15,658 nucleotides of DNA from an uncultured Carnobacterium sp. (GCA_937967765.1 CALCML010000196.1:1-15658), one strand, 5' to 3'; positions 1 through 7,042 are shown, counted from the stretch's first letter. The notes: generated from the sequence alone by a model not told the origin. Numbers and translations are program-made.

Positions 1-269
1 CGATTGTAAACTGGTCTATTGACTCTCTTGACTGGAAATATAGAGATGCAGCCAAAACGATTGAGCGTGTAAAAGAAACAGCTCATAATGGCGGAATCTT
101 ATTGATGCACGATATTCATGAAGAATCTGTAGAAGCTCTTCCTGCTGTTATCGAATATTTACAAGCGGAAGGCTACGAATTAGTATCGGTCACTGAGTTA
201 ATGGCGGACCAACCATTAAAATCAAATTATGTTTACTTTGACCGTGTAGAGAATAAACAAGTGCAGTAA
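1..269 (+). CDS. pgdA: Polysaccharide deacetylase, C-terminal part (PgdA-like peptidoglycan GlcNAc deacetylase)
   Basis: This is the 3' end of a gene that begins outside the window. The frame is open from base 3 and stops with TAA at 267-269, leaving 88 codons. It contains two blocks typical of the NodB deacetylase fold: WSIDSLDW near the left edge and ILLMHDIH about 27 residues later. The His of the second block is the catalytic acid in characterised PgdA enzymes. The tail (ALPAVIEYLQAEGYELVSV) also follows the streptococcal PgdA C terminus as I remember it. PgdA is a membrane-anchored, extracellular, metal-dependent enzyme that removes acetyl groups from peptidoglycan N-acetylglucosamine and gives lysozyme resistance. 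The metal-binding His residues and the anchor lie upstream and cannot be seen. Another cell-wall or chitooligosaccharide deacetylase of the same family remains possible. Confidence 0.75.
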   Translation, partial: IVNWSIDSLDWKYRDAAKTIERVKETAHNGGILLMHDIHEESVEALPAVIEYLQAEGYELVSVTELMADQPLKSNYVYFDRVENKQVQ

Positions 270-285
270 GAACACTTGCATTTTT
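258..285 (+). terminator. Weak terminator overlapping the end of the deacetylase gene
   Basis: CAAGTG (258-263) pairs with CACTTG (273-278) around a nine-base loop that contains the stop codon. A TTTTT run follows at 281-285. The stem is only 6 bp, so termination may be partial. It overlaps the proposed -35 element of rpsO. Confidence 0.35.
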
Positions 286-304
286 ACCCAAAATAAGGTA
301 AATT
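276..304 (+). promoter_or_regulatory. Promoter for rpsO
   Basis: TTGCAT (276-281) and TAAATT (299-304) are separated by 17 bp, which fits a housekeeping sigma-70/SigA promoter. Transcription would begin near 311, just at the base of the first leader hairpin. Confidence 0.5.
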
Positions 305-310
305 AATAAA

Positions 311-402
311 GTGCTCAAAGCACAGACCTTTTACAGAGTTTTGCGAATCACCAACGTTTTACTCAGTACAAGGCATAAATTAAAAGAAAGAGGTGTTTAG
401 AA
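311..402 (+). promoter_or_regulatory. Structured 5' leader of rpsO, candidate S15 autoregulatory site
   Basis: About 90 bases lie between the predicted start and the ATG. GTGC/GCAC (311-314 with 320-323) forms a small hairpin. CCTT (327-330) can pair with AAGG (370-373), enclosing GAGT (336-339) paired with ACTC (361-364) and an inner GCG/CGT stem (343-345 with 355-357). Ribosomal protein S15 represses its own mRNA in several bacteria, including Geobacillus, by binding leader structures that mimic its 16S site. The folding here is compatible, but the assignment to S15 binding is inferred from position. The ribosome-binding site AAAGAGGTG is about nine bases before the ATG. Confidence 0.45.
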
Positions 403-672
403 ATGGCTATTTCTAAAGAAAAGAAAAACGAAATCATCAAAGAGTATGCGTTACACGAAGGAGACACTGGTTCACCAGAAGTACAAATCGCTGTATTAAC
501 ATACGAAATCAACCACTTAAATGATCACATCCGTGTTCATAAAAAAGACTTCCACTCAAACCGTGGATTAATGAAAAAAGTTGGTCACCGTCGTAACTTG
601 TTAGCATACTTACGTAACAAAGATGTTCAACGTTACCGTGAACTAATCAACCGTTTAGGATTACGTCGTTAA
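403..672 (+). CDS. rpsO: 30S ribosomal protein S15
   Basis: An 89-residue protein of the usual length for bacterial S15. It carries the family signature [14 protein letters not shown] (residues 21-34), the block [11 protein letters not shown], and the C terminus [14 protein letters not shown]15 is a primary binder of 16S rRNA in the central domain (helices 20-22) and nucleates assembly of the small-subunit platform. The start is fixed by full-length match to the family (MAISKEKK) and by an AAAGAGGTG ribosome-binding site. It has its own promoter and a strong terminator, so it appears monocistronic. In many Firmicutes the next gene is pnp, but here pnp lies about 10.3 kb downstream. Confidence 0.98.
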   Translation: MAISKEKKNEIIKEYALHEGDTGSPEVQIAVLTYEINHLNDHIRVHKKDFHSNRGLMKKVGHRRNLLAYLRNKDVQRYRELINRLGLRR

Positions 673-688
673 TTTTAAGCCGATTGAG

Positions 689-720
689 AACTCCCAGGCA
701 TTCGTGCTTGGGAGTTTTTT
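689..720 (+). terminator. Rho-independent terminator of rpsO
   Basis: A 12-bp stem, 689-700 with 705-716 including one G-T pair, closes a stable TTCG tetraloop. A T-run reaches 720. It begins 17 bases after the rpsO stop. Confidence 0.93.
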
Positions 721-790
721 GTTGATGTGAAACTTTATAGTGGTTAAACGATATAGCATATAAACTATATTGAGACAGGAAGAAACATAC

Positions 791-830
791 AAAAAAGGCA
801 CAAGATCCAATCAAGGAGTCTTGTGCCTTT
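791..830 (-). terminator. Terminator of malR, probably bidirectional
   Basis: AAAGGCACAAGA (794-805) pairs perfectly with TCTTGTGCCTTT (819-830) around a 13-base loop. Reading the minus strand, the stem ends in a T-run (complement of 791-796), 12 bases after the malR stop. On the plus strand it is followed by TTTATTTATTT, so it can also stop readthrough from rpsO between these convergent units. Confidence 0.9.
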
Positions 831-841
831 ATTTATTTCAG

Positions 842-1825
842 TTACAGTTCTTTAATCGAGTGTGAAACGATTTGACGGTAACACATCATATTCTTACTAT
901 TATTCGATTTAATGATATTGCGTAAGATTTTAAATGCAGAACGTCCTAATTCGAGCGTATGCACGTCTACATAAGCATCGATTTGAACAGAAGGGCGTAC
1001 AGAGTCGAATGTAATAATCGGCATCTGAATGTGATTCTCGTTCAAATAACGCGCAGCTCCTTCTGCAAAGAGGGAGTCGGCTGTCACGAGTCCATCAATC
1101 GTTCCGACCTCGAGAAGCTCTTTAATCGTCTCGTAACCACGCTCAATCGTAAATTCATCTACTTGAGCAATAAGTTTCTCGTTAACGGTAAGTTCGTATT
1201 CTTTTAAGGCTTTGATATAACCCTCGAGACGTTCTCTGGATACGAAAAGTTGGTCACGACCACCGATAAAAGCAATCGATTTGGCGCCTTTATTGATGAT
1301 GTATTCAGTAGCATCAAGTCCCGCTTTTTCATTGTTATTATCGACAAATGAAATAAGAGGGGAAAGTGTCTTACCGATAATCACCGCTGGGAATTCTTGT
1401 TCAATCGCAAAGTTCACAAGAGGATCTTCTAATTCCCCGTATAGGAAGATTAGACCGTCCACGCGTCGTCCTAAAATCGTATCCTTTAGAATCGCTAAAC
1501 GCTGATGGTTATCCTGTCCTGTACATAATTGAATCGAGTACTGATGGTCCGCTGCAATTTGAGCAATCCCTCGAATGACTTCAGGGAAGAATGAGTTTTG
1601 GTAGAACGCATCAGAGTCTAATGGAAGAACTACACCAATGACATTCGTTTTATTACTTGCTAAGCTACGAGCATTGACGTTTGGGTGATAGTTTAATGTT
1701 TCCATCGCCTGACGTACTTTCTTCTTTGTTGCGTCGCTGATGCTTGATTTATCTTGCAATACGCGCGTCACAGTTGAAGGGGAGACCCCTGCGAGTTTAG
1801 CCACGTCTTTAATCGTGGATGCCAT
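842..1825 (-). CDS. malR: Maltose operon repressor, LacI/GalR family
   Basis: A 327-residue regulator. Residues 4-23 (TIKDVAKLAGVSPSTVTRVL) form the LacI-type helix-turn-helix. The hinge helix follows near 50-60 (NARSLAS), then the periplasmic-binding-protein-like effector domain. Several blocks match streptococcal MalR from memory: SDAFYQN followed by FFPEV, RVDGLIFLY, GKTLSP and a tail with CYRQIVSH. In streptococci this protein represses maltose/maltodextrin genes and is released by maltose. The start is supported by AAGGAGGAA 6-7 bases upstream. It follows malG on the same strand, but a stem-loop with a T-run separates them and the 42 bases left show no convincing promoter, so expression probably relies on readthrough. 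Its targets are probably the GCAAACG-type operators between malE and malQ. Confidence 0.9.
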   Translation of the reverse strand: MASTIKDVAKLAGVSPSTVTRVLQDKSSISDATKKKVRQAMETLNYHPNVNARSLASNKTNVIGVVLPLDSDAFYQNSFFPEVIRGIAQIAADHQYSIQLCTGQDNHQRLAILKDTILGRRVDGLIFLYGELEDPLVNFAIEQEFPAVIIGKTLSPLISFVDNNNEKAGLDATEYIINKGAKSIAFIGGRDQLFVSRERLEGYIKALKEYELTVNEKLIAQVDEFTIERGYETIKELLEVGTIDGLVTADSLFAEGAARYLNENHIQMPIITFDSVRPSVQIDAYVDVHTLELGRSAFKILRNIIKSNNSKNMMCYRQIVSHSIKEL

Positions 1826-1859
1826 CTGTATTCCTCCTTTCTTGTAATAAATGATTTCT

Positions 1860-1904
1860 AAAAGAAAACACTGGATACGAACTTACAAAAATCCATATCC
1901 AGTG
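1860..1904 (-). terminator. Terminator or attenuator between malG and malR
   Basis: On the minus strand, CACTGGATA (complement of 1896-1904) pairs with TATCCAGTG (complement of 1869-1877), 9 bp with an 18-base loop. TTTTCTTTT follows (complement of 1860-1868). It starts 11 bases past the malG stop. It would end the malEFG transcript or let only part through into malR. Confidence 0.75.
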
Positions 1905-1915
1905 CCAAAATGGTT

Positions 1916-2791
1916 CTAAGATTTAATCGCTCCATCAACCATACCTTTCATGATATGTTTTTGTGCGAGAATGAATAGGATAATAACTGGTAACATAATG
2001 AGTAATGTTGAAGTTAAGATCATATCCCATTGTTTTGTAAATGAACCGGCGAAGTTTGAAACCGCGATTGGTAATGTTTGAATCGCATTTCCTTTACCAA
2101 GTAATAGAAGTGGTAATAGGAAGTCGTTCCAAATCCAAATTCCGTTCAAGATTAAGATTGTAACGTAGATTGGTTTTAGGATTGGAAGAACTACGTAGAA
2201 GAATGTTTGCATTTTGTTACATCCGTCTAATTCAGCAGCTTCTTCGATTTCTAAAGGAACACCTTTGATGAATCCATGGAACATGAATACTGAAAGTGAC
2301 ATACCGAAACCTGTGTACGCTAGGATAATCCCTGGGTAAGAACGTAATAAGCTGAATCCGAAGATTGGCATTGTAATGGCGTCACTCATGATTTTGAACC
2401 AAGTTACTAAAGGATACATTACAACTTGGAAAGGAATTACCATTGAAGCTACGAAGATGAAGAAAATCACTAATGAAGCTTTAGAACGGTAACGAACTAA
2501 TCCCCATGCAGCAAGAGCAGAGAATAAAGTGATTGTAAATAATGAAATCACAGTAATAATCGTTGATGCTAAGAATGATGAAGGATAGTTAATAGATGGG
2601 TTTTTCCAAATAGTAACAATGTTTGTCCAAAGTTGTCCGAAGCTTGCAGGTAATGCAAGTGGGTCAGCTAAGATATCAGCAGAACTTTTCGCAGAGTTAA
2701 TCACTAAAAGAACGATTGGACTCAAGAAAAGTAAGAATAGGAGAAGTCCTAAAATTTCGAGAAGTAAGATTCCGAATTTTTGTTTTTTCAT
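1916..2791 (-). CDS. malG: Sugar ABC transporter permease, MalG type (CUT1)
   Basis: A 291-residue inner-membrane permease with about six hydrophobic segments. The first is near residues 8-32 and later ones near 74-98, 106-128, 145-170, 205-225 and 258-277. The EAA loop that docks on the ATPase is clear at 183-190 (EEAAELDG). The C terminus (QKHIMKGMVDGAIKS) is typical of MalG-like subunits. It forms the channel with MalF and accepts sugar from MalE. Its ATG shares one base with the TAA of malF (TAATG), and its ribosome-binding site AAGGAG lies inside the end of malF, so translation of the pair is coupled. The exact sugar is inferred from the neighbouring malR, malQ and glgP. Confidence 0.88.
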   Translation of the reverse strand: MKKQKFGILLLEILGLLLFLLFLSPIVLLVINSAKSSADILADPLALPASFGQLWTNIVTIWKNPSINYPSSFLASTIITVISLFTITLFSALAAWGLVRYRSKASLVIFFIFVASMVIPFQVVMYPLVTWFKIMSDAITMPIFGFSLLRSYPGIILAYTGFGMSLSVFMFHGFIKGVPLEIEEAAELDGCNKMQTFFYVVLPILKPIYVTILILNGIWIWNDFLLPLLLLGKGNAIQTLPIAVSNFAGSFTKQWDMILTSTLLIMLPVIILFILAQKHIMKGMVDGAIKS

Positions 2792-3717
2792 TATAAGTCA
2801 ATCTCCTTTCGTTTAGTGATAGATGTTTGGATTAAGCTGATCACTACTAAGATGAAGAATAAGATAACGGCACGAGCTTGACCTTGAGCCATTAAGTTAT
2901 CTCCTGAAGCAGTGTTGTAGATGTTCATTGTAATGAACTCTGTACTTTGAATCGCTTTATCATGCCATAGTAGTGAAGGGCCACCACCTGTTAATGAGAA
3001 GTTCACATCGAAAATCTTGAATGAGTTTGTAATTGTCAAGAAGAGCGATACAGTGAACGCTGGCATTACCATTGGGATGATAATGTGACGTAGACGTTGC
3101 CATGCATTAGCACCGTCAAGTGAAGCAGATTCTACAAGACTTGATGGTACGTTTTGTAGGGCTGCAAAGTAAATCATCATGATATAACCTGCATATTGCC
3201 ATGTGTTTGTGATAATTAAAGCAGCAACTGCTAATTTCACATCTCCAAGGAATAGGTTGTTAATTAAAAAGTCGCTTCCGATCATTTGACCTAAAGCAGG
3301 GAATACTGAGTTATAAATGAATTGCCAAATGTAACCTAGTACAAGACCCCCGATTAAGTTTGGAATGAAGAATCCAGCACGGAAGATGTCTTTAAGCTTA
3401 ATTTTACTTGAAACAAGTAGAGCTAAGCCGAATGATACAACGTTAATCACGATTACGTTAAATAATGCGAAGATTACTGTGATCATTAAAGAGTATTGGA
3501 AACGTGTGTCCGCTAAACTGTCTGTAAAGTTTTTAAGTCCCACAAATTGTAAGTTAGTTTGTGTAACGCTCTTCCAGTCAGTTAGTGAGTAGTAGAACCC
3601 TAAGAAGAAAGGCACGATAATAACAAGTGCAAAGATGATAAATGCAGGTAACACTAAGCGGTAAAAATTGCGTTTTGCACGAGCTTCTCTGCTTAAAGCT
3701 TTCTTTTTCTTAGACAT
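2791..3717 (-). CDS. malF: Sugar ABC transporter permease, MalF type (CUT1)
   Basis: A 308-residue permease with a basic N terminus (SKKKKALSREARAKR) and six predicted membrane spans, near residues 20-44, 75-102, 113-138, 160-186, 212-234 and 281-300. The EAA loop lies at about 196-218 (ESASLDG, then RHIIIPMVMPAF). It is much shorter than streptococcal MalC or enterobacterial MalF, which carry extra N-terminal spans. In that respect it looks more like the MsmF/RafF type of permease. It pairs with MalG. A consensus AAAGGAGGAA precedes the ATG. Ligand could be maltodextrins or another alpha-glucoside, and the gene name rests on context. Confidence 0.85.
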   Translation of the reverse strand: MSKKKKALSREARAKRNFYRLVLPAFIIFALVIIVPFFLGFYYSLTDWKSVTQTNLQFVGLKNFTDSLADTRFQYSLMITVIFALFNVIVINVVSFGLALLVSSKIKLKDIFRAGFFIPNLIGGLVLGYIWQFIYNSVFPALGQMIGSDFLINNLFLGDVKLAVAALIITNTWQYAGYIMMIYFAALQNVPSSLVESASLDGANAWQRLRHIIIPMVMPAFTVSLFLTITNSFKIFDVNFSLTGGGPSLLWHDKAIQSTEFITMNIYNTASGDNLMAQGQARAVILFFILVVISLIQTSITKRKEIDL

Positions 3718-3748
3718 ATAAGAGTTCCTCCTTTATTTAGAATGAAGC

Positions 3749-3816
3749 GGTGAGGGTAGTCACCGATTTGGTTCTATTGTAGCACATAACCCACAGTCAC
3801 TGAAAGTGGCTGTGGG
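3749..3816 (-). promoter_or_regulatory. Intercistronic stem-loops between malE and malF
   Basis: The 122-base gap has a strong stem-loop at 3790-3816: CCCACAG/CTGTGGG plus CACT/AGTG, one mismatch, three-base loop. It begins 23 bases past the malE stop and has no T-run, so it is not a normal terminator. A second small hairpin, GGTGA/TCACC, lies at 3749-3764. By analogy with the REP element between E. coli malE and malF, it may stabilise the malE mRNA so that binding protein exceeds permease. That role is inference. A TGCTACAAT sequence on the minus strand right after the stem resembles an extended -10, so an internal promoter is an alternative. Confidence 0.55.
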
Positions 3817-3839
3817 CCCCATGCAAACAATATTAATGA

Positions 3840-5138
3840 TTATTTTTTAAGTAAGCTAGGCACTTCTTTGATTTGATTGATAATCAACTCTTGGAATTTA
3901 GCTTTATCGATTTGACCTTGAGCATATTGTCCATAGATTGGTCCTAATTTGTTCATTAAGAAGTTATCAGGCATGAAGTATGGGTTATCAAATGAGTAAA
4001 CAGGTTTCTTCGCGCTAATCCATTCAGCTAAGAAACGAGATAATGGAGCTGATGGTTTCTCAGTTGTGTTAGAGAATGGAGAAATCATGTTTGCTTTGTT
4101 TACGATGTAGTCTTGACCTTCTTTAGTATCAACTAAGTCGTTGAAGAATTTGTTGATGTATTCTAAAGCTTTAGTGTCTTTGTTAACTACGTAGTAAGAT
4201 GGAGCACCGATGAATAATCCGTCAGCGTTTTTATCTTTACCAAGAGTTTGATAAGGAATGAATCCCATTTCGAAGTTAGCGTTTAATTGTTTTAGGTTAG
4301 GATCTTTCCAGTTACCTTGGTGTAGGAAAGCAGCTTTACCTGAAGCGAACGCTGAGTCCATGTCTTCTTGTGTACCAACTGTTAAGAGTTTTTTCTCTGT
4401 GTGATTGAATAATAATTCAACCCAGTTAGCGTAGTTTTCTAAACGAGTTTTGTCCATTTCACCTTTAAGAACTTGTTCAGTTACTGAACGGTCGCCGTTT
4501 GGAAGACCAGAACTTAAGTAAGCACCGAAGTCGTGGATACCCATGATCCAAGTTTCGCCTTCTTTAGTTGCAGTAGCAACAACAGTAGTTAATCCTAACT
4601 CAGATTTTTTGCTTTCTAATGTGTCCATTGCTTTTTGAACAGCTTCAAATGAAGTTAGAGTAGATGGGTCGATACCAGCTTTAGTTAAGATGTCTTTGTT
4701 GTAAGCTAATCCGTAACCTTCTACAGATACTGGGAATCCGTATACGTCGTTTCCTTGTTTGAATTCAAATTCAGTTTTGTCAATCCAGTCACCTTTTAAT
4801 GGTTGGATGCTGTCTTTCCACATGTCGTAACCAGCTTGACCTTCGATTACGAATACGTCAGGAGCTGTACCAGCTGTGAATTCTGTTTTTAATTGGTCAG
4901 AGATTTTACATGAACCAGAACATGTTTTAATGTTAACAGTTACTCCGTTCTTTTCTCCCCATTCTTTTGCATAAGCTGTTAAAGCTTCTTGAATTTCACT
5001 CTTGTTACTATATAAAGTGAATTCTTTTTTGCTCTCAGAGCTTCCTCCGTTAGAAGAGTCTTGTTTTGCTCCACATCCAGCTAATGCTAAACCAGCTAAA
5101 CCAAGAGCTAATGATTTTGTAAACCATTTGTTTGCCAT
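3840..5138 (-). CDS. malE: Extracellular sugar-binding lipoprotein of the MalEFG importer
   Basis: A 432-residue solute-binding protein. It has a lipoprotein signal peptide: basic start (MANKWFTK), hydrophobic core, and lipobox LAGC with the lipidated Cys at residue 22. A Ser/Gly-rich linker follows. Mature-domain features include APDVFVIEG (about 92-100), YGFPVSVEGYGLAYNKDIL (about 133-151) and GKAAFLHQGNW near 268, all usual for CUT1 binding proteins. It captures oligosaccharide outside the cell and hands it to MalFG. It does not resemble streptococcal MalX closely in my reading, so the ligand is less certain than the role. Two Cys in CSGSC (residues 73-77) are unusual for an exported Gram-positive protein. 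It is first in the operon, behind a strong promoter and AAGGAGGAA. Confidence 0.85.
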   Translation of the reverse strand: MANKWFTKSLALGLAGLALAGCGAKQDSSNGGSSESKKEFTLYSNKSEIQEALTAYAKEWGEKNGVTVNIKTCSGSCKISDQLKTEFTAGTAPDVFVIEGQAGYDMWKDSIQPLKGDWIDKTEFEFKQGNDVYGFPVSVEGYGLAYNKDILTKAGIDPSTLTSFEAVQKAMDTLESKKSELGLTTVVATATKEGETWIMGIHDFGAYLSSGLPNGDRSVTEQVLKGEMDKTRLENYANWVELLFNHTEKKLLTVGTQEDMDSAFASGKAAFLHQGNWKDPNLKQLNANFEMGFIPYQTLGKDKNADGLFIGAPSYYVVNKDTKALEYINKFFNDLVDTKEGQDYIVNKANMISPFSNTTEKPSAPLSRFLAEWISAKKPVYSFDNPYFMPDNFLMNKLGPIYGQYAQGQIDKAKFQELIINQIKEVPSLLKK

Positions 5139-5172
5139 AATATTTTCCTCCTTAAATTTCGTTATAGATTAC

Positions 5173-5184
5173 GCAAACGATTTC
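5173..5184. promoter_or_regulatory. LacI-type operator downstream of the malE start site
   Basis: GCAAACGATTTC has a perfect GCAAAC half-site and a poor partner. It lies in the malE leader, just downstream of the likely transcription start. Its centre is 39 bp from the operator at 5212-5223. MalR is the probable ligand by proximity. Confidence 0.45.
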
Positions 5185-5196
5185 TTAACTGAATTT

Positions 5197-5225
5197 AGTA
5201 TACCGCTTTCACGAAACGTTTGCAA
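5197..5225 (-). promoter_or_regulatory. Promoter of the malEFG operon
   Basis: On the minus strand TTGCAA (5220-5225) and TATACT (5197-5202) are separated by exactly 17 bp. Transcription would start near 5190, about 50 bases before the malE ATG. The -35 element overlaps an operator. Confidence 0.75.
5212..5223. promoter_or_regulatory. LacI-family operator overlapping the malE -35
   Basis: CGAAACGTTTGC is a near-palindrome centred on CG, the usual core for LacI-family sites. It covers part of the -35 and spacer of the malE promoter, so bound repressor would block RNA polymerase. MalR is the likely binder. The sequence TGCAAACGTTTCGT on the other strand also resembles a CcpA cre site, and the two cannot be told apart by eye. 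Confidence 0.6.
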
Positions 5226-5367
5226 GTATTTTTATCAAAAAAAATTTTACTTCTTAAAAATGCGGATTTAAAGCGATTTTCTTAGGTTATTAATATTTAA
5301 ATAGTGCTAAAAACACGATAAAACCGCCGTTATATCTAAATAGAATAAAAAAGTTAAAAAATATTAC

Positions 5368-5396
5368 TTGAGTTATTAAACAAAATATTCTAATAT
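5368..5396 (+). promoter_or_regulatory. Promoter of the malQ-glgP-gtfA operon
   Basis: TTGAGT (5368-5373) and TAATAT (5391-5396) are 17 bp apart. Transcription would start near 5403, inside the operator sequence, leaving a leader of about 70 bases. Confidence 0.65.
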
Positions 5397-5400
5397 TAAG

Positions 5401-5426
5401 GCAAACGGTTGCGCAATGTTTGCGCA
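5401..5426. promoter_or_regulatory. Overlapping operators at the malQ transcription start
   Basis: Two inverted repeats share bases. GCAAACGGTTGC (5401-5412) is a LacI-type site. TGCGCAATGTTTGCGCA (5410-5426) is a perfect palindrome with 7-bp arms around TGT. Both sit right after the -10 and across the likely start, a classical repressor position. MalR is the expected ligand for the first. The second has a different spacing and could bind MalR in another register or another protein. Confidence 0.6.
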
Positions 5427-5475
5427 TTCAATGACTAGTAGAAATATCTATTATATAGAAAAGAGGGATTTATGA

Positions 5476-7014
5476 ATGAGCAATAGAGAATCAGGTGTGT
5501 TAATGCATATCTCATCATTACCAGGTAACTATGGTATTGGTTCTTTTGGAAAATCAGCATATGATTTTGTAGATTTTCTTGTTCGTACAAAACAAACCTA
5601 TTGGCAAATTCTTCCATTAGGAACAACAAGTTATGGAGATTCTCCATATCAATCATTTTCTGCGTTTGCAGGAAATACAAACTTTATTGATTTCGACATT
5701 ATAATAGAAGAAGGTTTAATTAATAAAGAAGACGTCCTTACAAATTGGGGCGAAGATGAAACAACGGTTGACTACGCATTACTATATAATAAACGTCGTC
5801 CAGTTTTAGAAAAAGCCGTTGCTGCTTTTCTAGCAAAAGGTAAAACTCCTGCATACGAGAAGTTCGTAGAGGAGAAAGCAGAGTGGTTAGAACCATTTGC
5901 AGAATACATGGCGATTAAAGAATCTTTCGATATGAAACCATGGACAGCATGGAGCGACGAAGCCATCAAACGTCGTCAACCAGATGCGTTAGCCGAGTAC
6001 CGCACACGCCTTGCAGATAAGTTAGAATATCACCGTGTCACTCAATTCTTATTTGATGAACAATGGCATGCTCTTAAAAAATATGCCAATGACAACTTCA
6101 TTCAAATTATTGGTGATATGCCAATTTATGTGGCAGCAGACAGCGTAGAAATGTGGGCAACACCACATTACTTCAAAACAGATGAAGAAGGTAATCCACT
6201 TTGTGTAGCTGGATGTCCTGCGGATGACTTTTCTCCGCTAGGTCAATTATGGGGGAACCCAATTTATAATTGGGAAGCAATGAAAGAAGATGGATATACT
6301 TGGTGGAGCAAACGACTACAAGCAAGTTTTGAATTGTTTGATGTCGTTCGTATCGACCACTTCAGAGGATTCTCAGCTTACTGGGAAATCCCAGCAACAG
6401 CAGAAAACGCAACAATCGGGAAATGGGTTAAAGGTCCTGGGTATGATTTATTTAAAGCGGTGAAAGAGCAACTCGGAGAATTGCCAATTATCGCAGAAGA
6501 CTTAGGCTTCATGGATGAAGATGTTATCAACCTTCGTGAAGCTACTGGATTCCCAGGAATGAAAATCTTGGAATTCGGATTTATGGGTGAAGATCCTAAG
6601 AGTGGAGATTTACCTCATCATTATCCAGTCAATGCGGTTGCCTATACAGGAACGCATGATAATGATACAGTATTAGGGTGGTATAACTCGGCTACAGAAG
6701 AAACTCGAGAATTCTGTAATCGTTACTTAAACCGCCACGACGAAGAACCAATTAGTTTTGCGTTACTTCGCGGACTATATGGTTCTGTCAGCCGTATGAC
6801 AGTTGCGACTATGCAAGATTTACTACAATTAGATGAAACAGCTCGTATGAACATTCCAAGTACACTAGGTGGGAACTGGGTATGGAGAATGACCAAAGAG
6901 GAGTTAACGGAATCAGTAGAAGAGTTCTTACTCGGAATTACTGAATTGTATGATCGTGCAAATCCACATCATAATGTGGAAGTTGAAGAGGAGTTAGTCG
7001 AGGAAGAAAAATAA
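5476..7014 (+). CDS. malQ: 4-alpha-glucanotransferase (amylomaltase), GH77
   Basis: A 512-residue cytoplasmic enzyme that transfers maltosyl and longer units between maltodextrins, releasing glucose and making longer chains for phosphorylase. GH77 landmarks are present: [12 protein letters not shown] (56-67), IGDMPIYVA (212-220), nucleophile D294 in VRIDHFRG, acid/base E341 in IIAEDLG, and D395 in GTHDND. These positions nearly coincide with Thermus amylomaltase (D293, E340, D395). It closely resembles streptococcal MalQ but ends in an extra acidic tail ([13 protein letters not shown]). An upstream ATG at 5472 opens only a four-codon frame (MNEQ, stop), so the real start is 5476, eight bases after AGAGGG. 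First gene of an operon with glgP and gtfA, divergent from malE. Confidence 0.96.
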   Translation: MSNRESGVLMHISSLPGNYGIGSFGKSAYDFVDFLVRTKQTYWQILPLGTTSYGDSPYQSFSAFAGNTNFIDFDIIIEEGLINKEDVLTNWGEDETTVDYALLYNKRRPVLEKAVAAFLAKGKTPAYEKFVEEKAEWLEPFAEYMAIKESFDMKPWTAWSDEAIKRRQPDALAEYRTRLADKLEYHRVTQFLFDEQWHALKKYANDNFIQIIGDMPIYVAADSVEMWATPHYFKTDEEGNPLCVAGCPADDFSPLGQLWGNPIYNWEAMKEDGYTWWSKRLQASFELFDVVRIDHFRGFSAYWEIPATAENATIGKWVKGPGYDLFKAVKEQLGELPIIAEDLGFMDEDVINLREATGFPGMKILEFGFMGEDPKSGDLPHHYPVNAVAYTGTHDNDTVLGWYNSATEETREFCNRYLNRHDEEPISFALLRGLYGSVSRMTVATMQDLLQLDETARMNIPSTLGGNWVWRMTKEELTESVEEFLLGITELYDRANPHHNVEVEEELVEEEK

Positions 7015-7042
7015 CCTCGAGCAAGCCAAAAAGGAGAGAACA

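Larger units (their letters stand above)
5139..5475. promoter_or_regulatory. Divergent malE / malQ control region
   Basis: This 337-base stretch contains no gene. It holds a minus-strand promoter for malE and a plus-strand promoter for malQ, each with GCAAACG-type operator sequences. The middle, about 5226-5367, is very AT-rich. A-tracts lie just upstream of the malE -35 element (5231-5248) and might act as an UP element. I see nothing else recognisable in the middle. Confidence 0.8.

Noticed and set aside
5447..5459. Inverted repeat TCTATTATATAGA before the malQ ribosome-binding site
   Set aside because: It is a short A/T palindrome in an AT-rich leader, too weak to fold stably, and has no partner near malE.
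5435..5680. Minus-strand open frame across the malQ start and promoter region
   Set aside because: It overlaps the malQ N terminus and the operator region, its product has no family features, and the strand is occupied by malE control signals.
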